A DNA stretch of 64,000 bases, taken from positions 12,131 through 76,130 of the forward strand of contig DAOUET010000122.1 of the NCBI GenBank assembly GCA_034430155.1, read 5' to 3'. A model generated the notes under the pieces. That model ran no database searches. It was not told the origin of the DNA and was given only the letters and a program-made list of their open reading frames with translations. A program made the translations under genes and the position numbers. Shown here piece by piece: positions 36,120 to 43,678 of the stretch. This DNA comes from DAOUET01 sp034430155. Lineage in GTDB: Bacteria; Chloroflexota; Anaerolineae; Anaerolineales; UBA4823. How positions within the stretch are numbered: the first letter of the stretch is position 1; each line of letters opens with the position of its first letter.

Positions 36120-37526
36120 ATGTCGAAGGTTCGCACCCAATATGTCTGCCAGCAATGCGGGCGTACCAGTCCCAGGGATATGGGGCGCTGCCCGCAGTGC
36201 GGCGCCTGGAATAGCATGGTTGAAGAGGTGCTGGCGGCTCCGGCCTCCAGGTCAAAGCGTGCTGTGCGCGGTTTATCCGCAGGTTCCAGACCGCGCCGCC
36301 TGACTGAGATCAGTGAAGATGTGGAAGAGCGTCTGCTCCTACCGATCGAGGAGTTCGCTCGCGTCTTGGGCGGCGGGGTGGTGCCTGGTTCGGTGGTTCT
36401 GGTCAGCGGCGATCCAGGCATTGGTAAAAGCACTCTTTTGTTGCAGACTGCTCTTGAAATAGCGCGCAGTAACCCCGTCCTTTATGTTTCTGGCGAAGAG
36501 TCTGAACGCCAGATAAAAATGCGCGCCTTACGCCTGTTGCACACCTCTGATGGCGATCCCCTTATTATGCCTGAAGACCTCTACTTGGTCACGGAAACCA
36601 ATCTGAATGCAATTCTTGAGCATGTCACCGAAATCAAACCCCGCTTACTGATCGTCGACTCAATTCAAACCACGACGATGCCCGAGTTGGAATCATCGGC
36701 CGGCTCGGTTTCTCAGGTGCGGGAGAGCGCCTCCCGGTTGCGTGAATTGGCCAAATCCTCGGGTATCTCCGTTCTGTTGATCGGACATGTTACTAAAGAG
36801 GGTTCTATCGCCGGACCGCGCGTGCTCGAGCACATTGTCGACACGGTGCTTTACCTCGAAGGCGATCGCTTCCAGACTTATCGTTTGCTCCGTTCGGTGA
36901 AAAATCGCTTTGGTGCCACCTCTGAAGTGGGCGTTTTCGAAATGGGTGAGCGTGGTATGAGCGAAATCACCAATCCCTCTGAAGCCTTTCTGGCGGAACG
37001 AATGGTCAACGCACCTGGATCCGCCATTGCTGTCACGATGGAAGGGACGCGGCCGCTGCTTGTGGAAATTCAAGGCCTTACCAGCCAAACCTCCTTTGGC
37101 AACCCGCGCCGCACACCAAACGGGATAGACTTCAACCGGCTGTTGTTAATTGTGGCTGTGCTTACCCGTCGCTTTGGCTTGAGGTTGGGTGAACAAGACG
37201 TTTTCGTGAACGTTGTCGGAGGGTTAAAGGTGAGTGAACCCGCGGCAGACCTGGCTATTGCCGCGGCGATCGCTTCCTCCTCCCGGGATGTGCCTGTGCG
37301 CGCCGATACTGTGCTGATCGGGGAAATCGGATTATCGGGCGAGTTGCGCATGGTGAACCGGATGCCCGCTCGCCTGCGTGAAGCTGCCAAGCTGGGTTTC
37401 AAGACCGCCATCGTGCCTCGCCGTATGCGTCGCGGAGAGCAATGGCCCGATAATATCCGCATCACGGAGGCTCGTTCTCTCCGGCAAGCCCTAGATGGCG
37501 CCTTGATGGGGGAAACAGAAGCCTGA
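36120..37526 (+). CDS. radA: DNA repair protein RadA
   Basis: 468 residues. A four-Cys zinc finger (C10, C13, C24, C27), a RecA-like ATPase with Walker A GDPGIGKST near residue 98, the RadA signature KNRFGATSEVGVF, and a Lon-like C-terminal domain (about 290-450: DVFVNVVGGLKVSEPAADLAIA). It is a branch-migrating helicase in recombination repair. The start at 36120 puts the zinc finger at the N-terminus. TATAAT at 36107-36112 ends 7 nt before the ATG and there is no ribosome site, so the message is probably leaderless. Confidence 0.93.
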   Translation: MSKVRTQYVCQQCGRTSPRDMGRCPQCGAWNSMVEEVLAAPASRSKRAVRGLSAGSRPRRLTEISEDVEERLLLPIEEFARVLGGGVVPGSVVLVSGDPGIGKSTLLLQTALEIARSNPVLYVSGEESERQIKMRALRLLHTSDGDPLIMPEDLYLVTETNLNAILEHVTEIKPRLLIVDSIQTTTMPELESSAGSVSQVRESASRLRELAKSSGISVLLIGHVTKEGSIAGPRVLEHIVDTVLYLEGDRFQTYRLLRSVKNRFGATSEVGVFEMGERGMSEITNPSEAFLAERMVNAPGSAIAVTMEGTRPLLVEIQGLTSQTSFGNPRRTPNGIDFNRLLLIVAVLTRRFGLRLGEQDVFVNVVGGLKVSEPAADLAIAAAIASSSRDVPVRADTVLIGEIGLSGELRMVNRMPARLREAAKLGFKTAIVPRRMRRGEQWPDNIRITEARSLRQALDGALMGETEA

Positions 37527-37762
37527 CCCGTTTGTCATTAATCTAGCTCTTTTTTGCCCCCAGACAAATCCTTCAACTGTGCAAACGGTGGAGGATTTAC
37601 TTTTCTCTATACAAAACTTATGTAAACTTACATTGACGGATGCCCTGGGTATCTGTTAGCTTCTTTTATACTCGCCATACTGCGCTTTGAGAACCACAGC
37701 ATAAAGCCATACCTGACTTAAAGTGGCTGGTGACTATCGGGCAGAACGAGAAATGTAAGGGC

Positions 37763-39067
37763 ATGTTTCGAAAACAGTTTCAACTCGGTCTAATACACGT
37801 GGCGGTTGCCATGACCCTGGTGCCAATTAACAGCACGCTGAACCGCGTTATGATCAAGGAGTTAGCCATATCGGCGACCTTGGTGGCGATGTTAGCCTCG
37901 CTCCCCTATCTTTTTTCACCCATTCAAGTAGCGATCGGTTCGTTCGCCGACCGCCACCCTATTGGGGGGCTTCAACGCACGCCCTACATTGTCTTGGGAT
38001 TGACTTTATGCGTTTTTGGCGTCGTGCTCTCTCCGCAAGCTGCTTTCTTAATGGTCAGCAACTGGTCGGCAGGCCTGGTATTGGGCTTGCTCTCCTTCGG
38101 GGCCTGGGGGATGGGGTTTAATTTCGCGACGGTCTCCTACCTCTCGCTGGCTTCCGAATTATCGGGGGAGCGCGGACGTGGTAAGACTATTGCGATTATG
38201 TGGTTTATGATGATCACCAGCATTATCATCACGGCCATCGGGTTGAGCCGCATGGTGGACCCTTATACCCCTGAAGCCATGCAACGGGCTTTCGGGTCGG
38301 TTGGATTGGTAGCTCTGGCCTTGGGATCTATAGGTCTGATCAAACTTGAACTTCGAAGTGATCTTAGCACAGGGTTAGATGAGCCCCGGCATTCATGGGG
38401 CCAACTATTGGCTCACGTTTTGGGAAACAGGCAAGCCTCTTTATTCTTCATTTATCTGGTGATCTTATTAGCTGCTATACTTGGACAGGATATCTTACTC
38501 GAACCTTTTGGTGGAGAGGCCTTTGGTATGTCGGTCAAGAACACTACCCGCATTACCTCTATCTGGGGTGGCTGTGTTCTCCTGGCTTTATTAATTGCTG
38601 GATTTTTAGAGACCCGCCTGGGCAAGCGTCTGGTAGCTTTTTGGGGAGGCGTGATAGCCTTCTCCGGCTTTGCTCTGATCGCTTTCAGTGGAATTATCGT
38701 TCATCAAGATCTGTTCTACGCCGGTGTTATCCTGTTGGGATTGGGTACCGGGCTCTCGACAGTCTCCAACCTGGCCCTGATGCTGGATATGACTACGGTA
38801 AGTAATGTTGGCTTGTTTATCGGGGCATGGGGGATGGCGAATGCTTTTTCCCGGCTGGTTGGCTCTGTGCTGGGAGGGGTGGTCCGGGATGTGGTGGCTG
38901 AAGTGCTTCTCACTCCAATTTTAGGCTATGTTGTGGTCTTCAGCATCGAAGCCGTCCTGTTGTTAATCTCCCTGTTATTACTGCGCTACATCGATATCTC
39001 TGCCTTTCGACGGCAGGTGCAAGAACCATCCATGCTTGAACGCGCGGCTTTGGCAGGCGAATCTTAA
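37763..39067 (+). CDS. MFS transporter of the PucC/BCD family
   Basis: 434 residues with about 12 transmembrane segments. The early stretch PINSTLNRVMIKELAISATLV and the loop SFADRHPIGGLQRTPYI match the PucC/LhaA (bacteriochlorophyll delivery) branch of the major facilitator superfamily. In phototrophs these help assemble light-harvesting complexes; in other bacteria the substrate is unknown. No photosynthesis genes lie near, though a chelatase-like gene is 7 kb away. The start is uncertain: ATG 37763 has only a weak AAGG, and a GTG at 37730 is also in frame. Confidence 0.83.
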   Translation: MFRKQFQLGLIHVAVAMTLVPINSTLNRVMIKELAISATLVAMLASLPYLFSPIQVAIGSFADRHPIGGLQRTPYIVLGLTLCVFGVVLSPQAAFLMVSNWSAGLVLGLLSFGAWGMGFNFATVSYLSLASELSGERGRGKTIAIMWFMMITSIIITAIGLSRMVDPYTPEAMQRAFGSVGLVALALGSIGLIKLELRSDLSTGLDEPRHSWGQLLAHVLGNRQASLFFIYLVILLAAILGQDILLEPFGGEAFGMSVKNTTRITSIWGGCVLLALLIAGFLETRLGKRLVAFWGGVIAFSGFALIAFSGIIVHQDLFYAGVILLGLGTGLSTVSNLALMLDMTTVSNVGLFIGAWGMANAFSRLVGSVLGGVVRDVVAEVLLTPILGYVVVFSIEAVLLLISLLLLRYIDISAFRRQVQEPSMLERAALAGES

Positions 39068-39137
39068 TGGCTACTTCTAAAACGCCACCGGCGGTCTAAA
39101 TATTATTTAATCCTTAAAAAAAGATTTCAGGTAGAAC

Positions 39138-39764
39138 ATGCCAGATGATTGGCTGAACCTAAGTGAAGTTTCCAAGTTATTGGGGGTACATCCCAGCACG
39201 GTGCGAAATTGGTCGGATAAAGGGCATTTGCCGGTCCATCGCACCAAAGGCGGGCATCGCCGTTTCCGGCGCGCTGAGTTGGAGTTGTGGATGCAAGCCC
39301 AACAGGTAAATGGCGCGGAAGAGAGCCAGCTAGTTGTTCAAAATGCTCTAAAACACACCCGCATCCAGATTGGCGAAGGTCGCCTTGAAACGGAGGGATG
39401 GTATCAAAAGCTGGATGATGATGCCCGTGAGAAGTACCGCCGCAGCGGGCGGGCTTTGCTCCATGGGTTGGCAGGTTACCTTACTTCTGATGGCGATGCC
39501 GCTCAAGCAGAAGCGCGGGCCCTGGGTTATGAGTACGCCTCCAGAGGTTGGCGGTATGGTTTGAGTTGCGCCGAAGCTACTCACGCTTTCCTTTTCTTCC
39601 GCAACGTCTTATTGGATTCGATGCTGAGGGTCTACGAGGCTGCTTCTGTGAGATCGCCTCATGCCTGGAGTGGTATGTTCCGCAGAATCAACGCTTTCAC
39701 AGACCAGATTCAGATCACGCTCTTAGAGACATACGATGCTTACCAGCGAGGCCCCTCACGATGA
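39138..39764 (+). CDS. MerR/excisionase-type DNA-binding protein with sensor-like C-terminal domain
   Basis: 208 residues. Residues about 6-55 form a BldC/excisionase-type winged helix (LSEVSKLLGVHPSTVRNWSDKG and GGHRRFRRAELELW). Residues about 85-205 are all-helical and resemble the N-terminal RsbR/GGDEF-associated domain (RsbRD-N-like: RSGRALLHGLAGYL, SFRSCAEA-type CAEATHAFLFFR). This suggests a one-component regulator reading redox or a small ligand; not proven. AGGTAG precedes the ATG. The stop overlaps the next ORF's start (ATGA), so it is an operon with two membrane proteins. Confidence 0.78.
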   Translation: MPDDWLNLSEVSKLLGVHPSTVRNWSDKGHLPVHRTKGGHRRFRRAELELWMQAQQVNGAEESQLVVQNALKHTRIQIGEGRLETEGWYQKLDDDAREKYRRSGRALLHGLAGYLTSDGDAAQAEARALGYEYASRGWRYGLSCAEATHAFLFFRNVLLDSMLRVYEAASVRSPHAWSGMFRRINAFTDQIQITLLETYDAYQRGPSR

Positions 39765-39904
39765 AACGCCGGAGTAAAAGGTTTATCGCTTCAAAGTGGT
39801 CAGAGCGGCTCGTGCCGGTGATCTTGGTGATCCTCCTGGTCGCTTTACTCGCAACGATAGCTTTGATCGGATTGTCCGTTTTTGGCCTGCTACCGGCCCT
39901 ATAA
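39761..39904 (+). CDS. Small single-pass membrane protein
   Basis: 47 residues: a basic N-terminus (MKRRSKRF), then one long hydrophobic segment (about 18-44). Its ATG overlaps the TGA of the regulator gene, so translation is probably coupled. No family is recognised. The genes on either side suggest it works with the regulator or the seven-helix protein. Confidence 0.65.
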   Translation: MKRRSKRFIASKWSERLVPVILVILLVALLATIALIGLSVFGLLPAL

Positions 39905-39928
39905 ATTATGGGAAATATGGAGGATTTT

Positions 39929-40651
39929 ATGCATTACATCTCGATCTTTTCCACCCTAGTTGCATTCGCCTTTGCTGTCGCGGTTTTCAATCGCTACCGC
40001 CAGCGCGGCGGCGTTCACCTGTTGTTATGGGGGATAGGCTTGAGTCTGTACGGGCTGGGAACCCTGACCGAGGCGGTTATGATCTTCACCTTCAACTCCT
40101 TGGCTCTGAAGCTGTGGTATTTGAGTGGTGCTATGCTGACAGCCGCCTGGCTTGGACAGGGAACCATTCACCTGCTGGTTCGCCGGGGCGCAGTGGCTCC
40201 CTCCCTAACCGTAATTTTGGCAGTGGTTTCTTTGATCTCGCTCGGATTGATCCTGGCCGCTCCTCTCACATCTGCGACCCCTTCATACGATCTCAGCCAG
40301 CCGGTTTCTGCCCAGTACAAAGATATTCTAACCCGCAATAGTGCTATCATCTTGCTGACCATCTTGTTAAACATCTATGGAACAATCGCTCTGGTGGGTG
40401 GGGCGATCTACTCGGCTTTTCTGTTCTGGCGCAAACGCGTGCTTGCCAACCGGTTAGTTGGCAATATCTTGATTGCAACTGGCGCGTTGATGCCAGCGAT
40501 GGCTGGGACCTTTATCAAAGCCGGACTTGCGGATTGGCTTTATCTGAGTGAGTTCCTGGGAGTGGTGCTCATGTACATTGGATTCTTGCAAGCCACGGCT
40601 CCCCGCTCGGTAATTGAATCGCAACCCTCAGCCTCTACCTCTACTTCATAG
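39929..40651 (+). CDS. Seven-helix membrane protein of unknown function
   Basis: 240 residues with about seven transmembrane segments spread evenly and a polar C-terminus. No catalytic or transport motif is recognised; the layout recalls 7TM sensor/receptor-type domains. The start at 39929 is preferred because GGAGG lies 5 nt upstream; ATG codons at 39908 and 39917 are in frame. It follows the regulator and the small membrane protein closely, suggesting a three-gene unit, possibly a membrane sensor with a one-component regulator. Confidence 0.65.
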   Translation: MHYISIFSTLVAFAFAVAVFNRYRQRGGVHLLLWGIGLSLYGLGTLTEAVMIFTFNSLALKLWYLSGAMLTAAWLGQGTIHLLVRRGAVAPSLTVILAVVSLISLGLILAAPLTSATPSYDLSQPVSAQYKDILTRNSAIILLTILLNIYGTIALVGGAIYSAFLFWRKRVLANRLVGNILIATGALMPAMAGTFIKAGLADWLYLSEFLGVVLMYIGFLQATAPRSVIESQPSASTSTS

Positions 40652-40677
40652 CGGGTTATAATTTTTGTTTTCTCTGG

Positions 40678-40707
40678 ACACACCCGTATCCATGCATACG
40701 GGTGTGT
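40678..40707 (+). terminator. Strong hairpin after the seven-helix protein gene
   Basis: 12-bp perfect stem ACACACCCGTAT / ATACGGGTGTGT with a 6-nt loop, 27 nt after the stop. No U tract follows, so it may act as an mRNA end-stabiliser. Confidence 0.5.
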
Positions 40708-40784
40708 TCGCGTCGGGCAATCGCCGGGCGTGTCTGCTTTCTAAAAGCACACTTGCGTGTATAATCATCTCAATGGAGGTAGTA

Positions 40785-41318
40785 ATGAGTATATTTGAAT
40801 CTTATGTGGTACAGACTATTATCAATATGCCTTGGATATCAAGGGTGCGTCGAAATCACGGTTTAGAGCACGCCACGCTTCACATCCTTTCGGAGCATCT
40901 TCCGAATACCAATCTTGCAGGGCATTCTGATGTAGGCGGTTTCTGGTTGCTGGGAGACGTGCCTCTTGAAACTGTCCAGGAAGCTGTAGATGAAGCTTTA
41001 CAACGCTTGCGCGCCGGCGAACAAAAGCTGGCCGTCCACGAGCGCTGTGGCACGAATTTTGTGACTGCTGGCATCATGGCCGGGTTAGCCGGTGGGGCAG
41101 CCATGTTTGGCGCTGGACAGCGGTTCCGGGATAAGTTAGAGCGCCTGCCTTTGTCGATGACCATGGCTACCCTGGCTCTAATCTTCAGCCAGCCCTTAGG
41201 TTACAAGCTGCAGGAACGGATTACCACCTCGGGAGAGCCGGGTGACTTGGAGGTGATTGAAATTATCGCGAATAAGCAGGGTCGTCTCAACGCTTATCGC
41301 GTGGTCACAAGAGGCTGA
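40785..41318 (+). CDS. DUF6391-like conserved membrane-associated protein
   Basis: 177 residues. The opening RVRRNHGLEHATLHILSEHLP, with its N-H-x-x-E-H-A-T core, resembles the DUF6391 group known from cyanobacteria and Chloroflexota. HERCGTNF and a Gly/Ala-rich hydrophobic hairpin (about 95-145) follow. Function unknown; the His/Glu pattern could bind metal. GGAGG lies 5 nt before ATG 40785. An ATG at 40773 lies exactly 7 nt after TATAAT (40760-40765) and could be a leaderless start. holA follows after 2 nt. Confidence 0.65.
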   Translation: MSIFESYVVQTIINMPWISRVRRNHGLEHATLHILSEHLPNTNLAGHSDVGGFWLLGDVPLETVQEAVDEALQRLRAGEQKLAVHERCGTNFVTAGIMAGLAGGAAMFGAGQRFRDKLERLPLSMTMATLALIFSQPLGYKLQERITTSGEPGDLEVIEIIANKQGRLNAYRVVTRG

Positions 41319-41320
41319 GA

Positions 41321-42319
41321 ATGGCAAAAAAGCCTCCGGTGGTTTATTTGATCCACGGTGAGGATGAATTTTCAATCGCCCAGTTTGTCGCTGAAATTAA
41401 GGCCAAACTGGGCGATTCTGCCATGGCTGCAATGGATTACATTGAGCTGGATGGTAGATTAATTTCGATGAATGAACTGGTAACTGCCACGCAATCCGTT
41501 CCTTTCCTGGCAGACCGGAGACTGGTGGTGCTCAATCACCCTTTAACTTTCGCCAATAGGCTGTCTTCTAACCAAATATTCCTGGACTACCTGGAAAATA
41601 TCCCTGGCTCATCAGCTTTAGTCCTGGTTGAAAAGCGGACGCTGACAGATGAAAAGGACCGGGAAAAGGGAAAATTTCACTGGCTAGAAGGTTGGGCGAT
41701 AAATGCGGGAAGACGGGCCTACCTCAGGTATTATGGTCAACGCAAGGGTAAGGAGATGTCCCGATGGATTCAAAACCGTGCCAGAGAATTAGGTGGCCAG
41801 TTTTCGTACCAGGCGGCTGATTTTTTATCTTCTCTGGTAGGTGAGGATTCCCGCCTTGCAGATCAAGAGATCCAAAAGTTGTTGTCCTATGTGAATTTTC
41901 AGCGTACTGTTGCCCCTGATGATGTTGAATACCTTACCCCATTGGCTGGCGAGTCTAATATTTTTGAGATGGTTGACGCCATGGGAAATCAAGATGGACC
42001 CCAGGCGTTAGGTATGTTGCACCGCTTGTTGGAAGAACAAGATCCGCTCTCGATTTTTGGGATGGTCGTCCGCCAATTTCGTTTACTTCTTCTTACCAGA
42101 GAAATACTGGATCAAGGTGGAAGTGAAGACGAAATTATGGGTTTATTGGCTATCCCCCGATTTGTCGCTCGTAAATTGAGTATCCAGGCCCGCCATTTCG
42201 ATATGGCGACGCTAGATTCGGTTTATATTAAGCTGCTAGATGTGGACGAATCCATAAAAACTGGTCAGATGGATGCCAGTTTGAGCCTCGACCTGGTGCT
42301 TGCATCAATTACGTTATAG
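41321..42319 (+). CDS. holA: DNA polymerase III delta subunit
   Basis: 332 residues. The HolA pattern is visible: VYLIHGEDEFSIAQFVAEIKAKLG at the start, then FLADRRLVVLNHP, NFQRTVAPDDVEYLTP, ESNIFEMVDAMGNQD, and a C-terminal helical collar (LLLLTREILDQGGSEDEI... FVARKLSIQARHF). The delta subunit opens the beta clamp in the clamp loader. It is 2 nt downstream of the DUF6391-like gene, and its 3' end overlaps the converging small gene by 11 bp. Confidence 0.9.
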   Translation: MAKKPPVVYLIHGEDEFSIAQFVAEIKAKLGDSAMAAMDYIELDGRLISMNELVTATQSVPFLADRRLVVLNHPLTFANRLSSNQIFLDYLENIPGSSALVLVEKRTLTDEKDREKGKFHWLEGWAINAGRRAYLRYYGQRKGKEMSRWIQNRARELGGQFSYQAADFLSSLVGEDSRLADQEIQKLLSYVNFQRTVAPDDVEYLTPLAGESNIFEMVDAMGNQDGPQALGMLHRLLEEQDPLSIFGMVVRQFRLLLLTREILDQGGSEDEIMGLLAIPRFVARKLSIQARHFDMATLDSVYIKLLDVDESIKTGQMDASLSLDLVLASITL

Positions 42320-42587
42320 CTTCGCCGTTGACCCCATTGATTCCTATCCACAGATGGTTGGGGAGTACGGTCTGGTTTGATCGAACTTCAACGTTGCCGG
42401 CTTTATAGGTAGTTGCTTCTTTTTGGTTCTCGGAGTGATTTTCTCTCTTTGGGAGCATACAGGGGTGGACAAAGCATATATTGGGGCGTTTACCGTATTT
42501 TTGGAAATAATAGACGGAAGCGGTTTCAATTTTCGTGATCAGGTCTGTTTGTTTATCGTTGTCGAACCATAACATGCCGATTTTCAT
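42309..42587 (-). CDS. Small protein of the SOS-type FtsK-like cassette, unknown function
   Basis: 92 residues. It begins MKIGMLWFDND, has a mixed alpha/beta middle (YYFQKYGKRPNICFVHP) and ends in a strand with LPNHLWIGI. AGGAG lies 8 nt before the ATG. It lies 17 nt downstream of the FtsK-like ATPase gene and is surely co-transcribed from the same LexA-box promoter. No family is recognised with confidence. It is moderately AT-rich, like its partner. Its end overlaps the holA end by 11 bp. Confidence 0.7.
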   Translation of the reverse strand: MKIGMLWFDNDKQTDLITKIETASVYYFQKYGKRPNICFVHPCMLPKRENHSENQKEATTYKAGNVEVRSNQTVLPNHLWIGINGVNGEAIT

Positions 42588-42604
42588 GTTAGCGCTCCTC
42601 TTGA

Positions 42605-43435
42605 TTAATAACTTACCGTAGGAACGGAAAATCTTACGAATTCGTTTCTCAGCTTCAAGCCGAAATGATTAACAGGCAGTTTAGCACTGCTTGGCGCGAA
42701 TTCTTTTGATAATGGATGCAATCCCATTTTATTTCCGAGAATTCTGGTTTTGAATGCAGAAGCGATTGTAGGATGAATAACTGCCATGTCACCGGGATTA
42801 ACAGTTGCAATGGTGAATATCTGAGATTTCGGTCCAGCCTTGATCAACTGTTTTAAGTAGATAATGACATCGCCATCCAGGTTGTCCGATGCAAAATAAG
42901 CCAAATCATCGATAGCCAGGACCATGGCGGGACCCCGTTGTCGTCCACTACGCCTTTGTTCAGCAATGGCACTCAACTGAATGATTAATTCACTGCTTTC
43001 CCGTAGATAGGGAGAGCAGGATTTTACACAATGAGGTTGCTGGCGTAATGAACCCATCTTATCGAGATCCGGAGAAATAAGTATAAAACTCACTTCTTTT
43101 GGGCTGTTTATCTCGACAAGAGACCACAAGATCGATTTGAGTAGATTCGTCTTTCCACCATCCGGAGCGGCTAGGATCATTACCGATCCAGATATTGGAT
43201 CGGTCAAGTCGAGAAGAATCGGCAAATTATCCTCACAGAGCCCGAAGATAGCGGATTGGATTGGAAAGGGTCCAAAGTCATCCATTAATTGGGTGAGGGT
43301 CAATGAAATGTTCGAGGTCGTTTCAGCCTGGGCATAAGCGCCACCCATATGCAATGGATGGTTTCTTGCCTCATCCACTGCAACCTCTGAGGTGTATTTA
43401 TCAACCACCTGAAGGGCAAAATCATATTTATTCAT
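42605..43435 (-). CDS. FtsK/SpoIIIE-like P-loop ATPase, soluble, LexA-box regulated
   Basis: 276 residues with no transmembrane segment. The P-loop is VMILAAPDGGKTNLLKSIL (near residue 87) and Walker B is MVLAIDDLAYFA (near 172); ITIATVNP-type FTIATVNP follows. The arrangement, including PILLDLTDPISGS before the P-loop, matches the FtsK/SpoIIIE-HerA class of DNA-translocating ATPases but lacks the membrane and gamma domains, so it is about one third of FtsK length. The promoter upstream is a perfect consensus with a LexA-type palindrome in its spacer, implying DNA-damage induction. Base composition is AT-richer than neighbours, hinting at transfer. It could move DNA or displace proteins at damage, or act in cell-cycle arrest; unproven. 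Confidence 0.72.
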   Translation of the reverse strand: MNKYDFALQVVDKYTSEVAVDEARNHPLHMGGAYAQAETTSNISLTLTQLMDDFGPFPIQSAIFGLCEDNLPILLDLTDPISGSVMILAAPDGGKTNLLKSILWSLVEINSPKEVSFILISPDLDKMGSLRQQPHCVKSCSPYLRESSELIIQLSAIAEQRRSGRQRGPAMVLAIDDLAYFASDNLDGDVIIYLKQLIKAGPKSQIFTIATVNPGDMAVIHPTIASAFKTRILGNKMGLHPLSKEFAPSSAKLPVNHFGLKLRNEFVRFSVPTVSY

Positions 43436-43465
43436 GGAGATAAAATCCGAAAATTGAGTTTTAGC

Positions 43466-43479
43466 AAAACAAATGTTCT
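43466..43479. promoter_or_regulatory. Second LexA-like box in the SOS-type promoter
   Basis: AAAACAAATGTTCT: one intact half-site (GTTC) and one half with a single change (AAAC for GAAC). Its centre lies 32 bp (about three turns) from the first box, just past the expected transcription start. Confidence 0.6.
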
Positions 43480-43489
43480 AGTTGGTTTG

Positions 43490-43518
43490 ATTATACACGA
43501 ACATTTGTTCTATGTCAA
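43490..43518 (-). promoter_or_regulatory. Consensus promoter with LexA box in the spacer
   Basis: On the minus strand: TTGACA (complement of 43513-43518), 17-nt spacer, TATAAT (complement of 43490-43495), a perfect sigma-70 consensus. The spacer contains GAACAAATGTTC (within 43498-43511), matching the Gram-positive SOS box core GAACRNRYGTTC exactly. Bound repressor would cover both -35 and -10. This is the strongest promoter in the window and fits a gene silent until the repressor is removed. Confidence 0.8.
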
Positions 43519-43678
43519 GGATTTTCTTGACTGAATCACATTACATACAGATGCAAATACCGTGCCTATTTTTCAGTATGATGTCAACATACCAGACAGC
43601 GTGCACCAACACCGTCAATCCTTATTTCAATCCGGTGACTTTAAGCCAATGTTAAATTAGATATGTAATGTGGGATAT

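Noticed and set aside
42345..42353. CTATCCACA, a near DnaA box
   Set aside because: Single copy inside a coding gene, no 21-bp partner.
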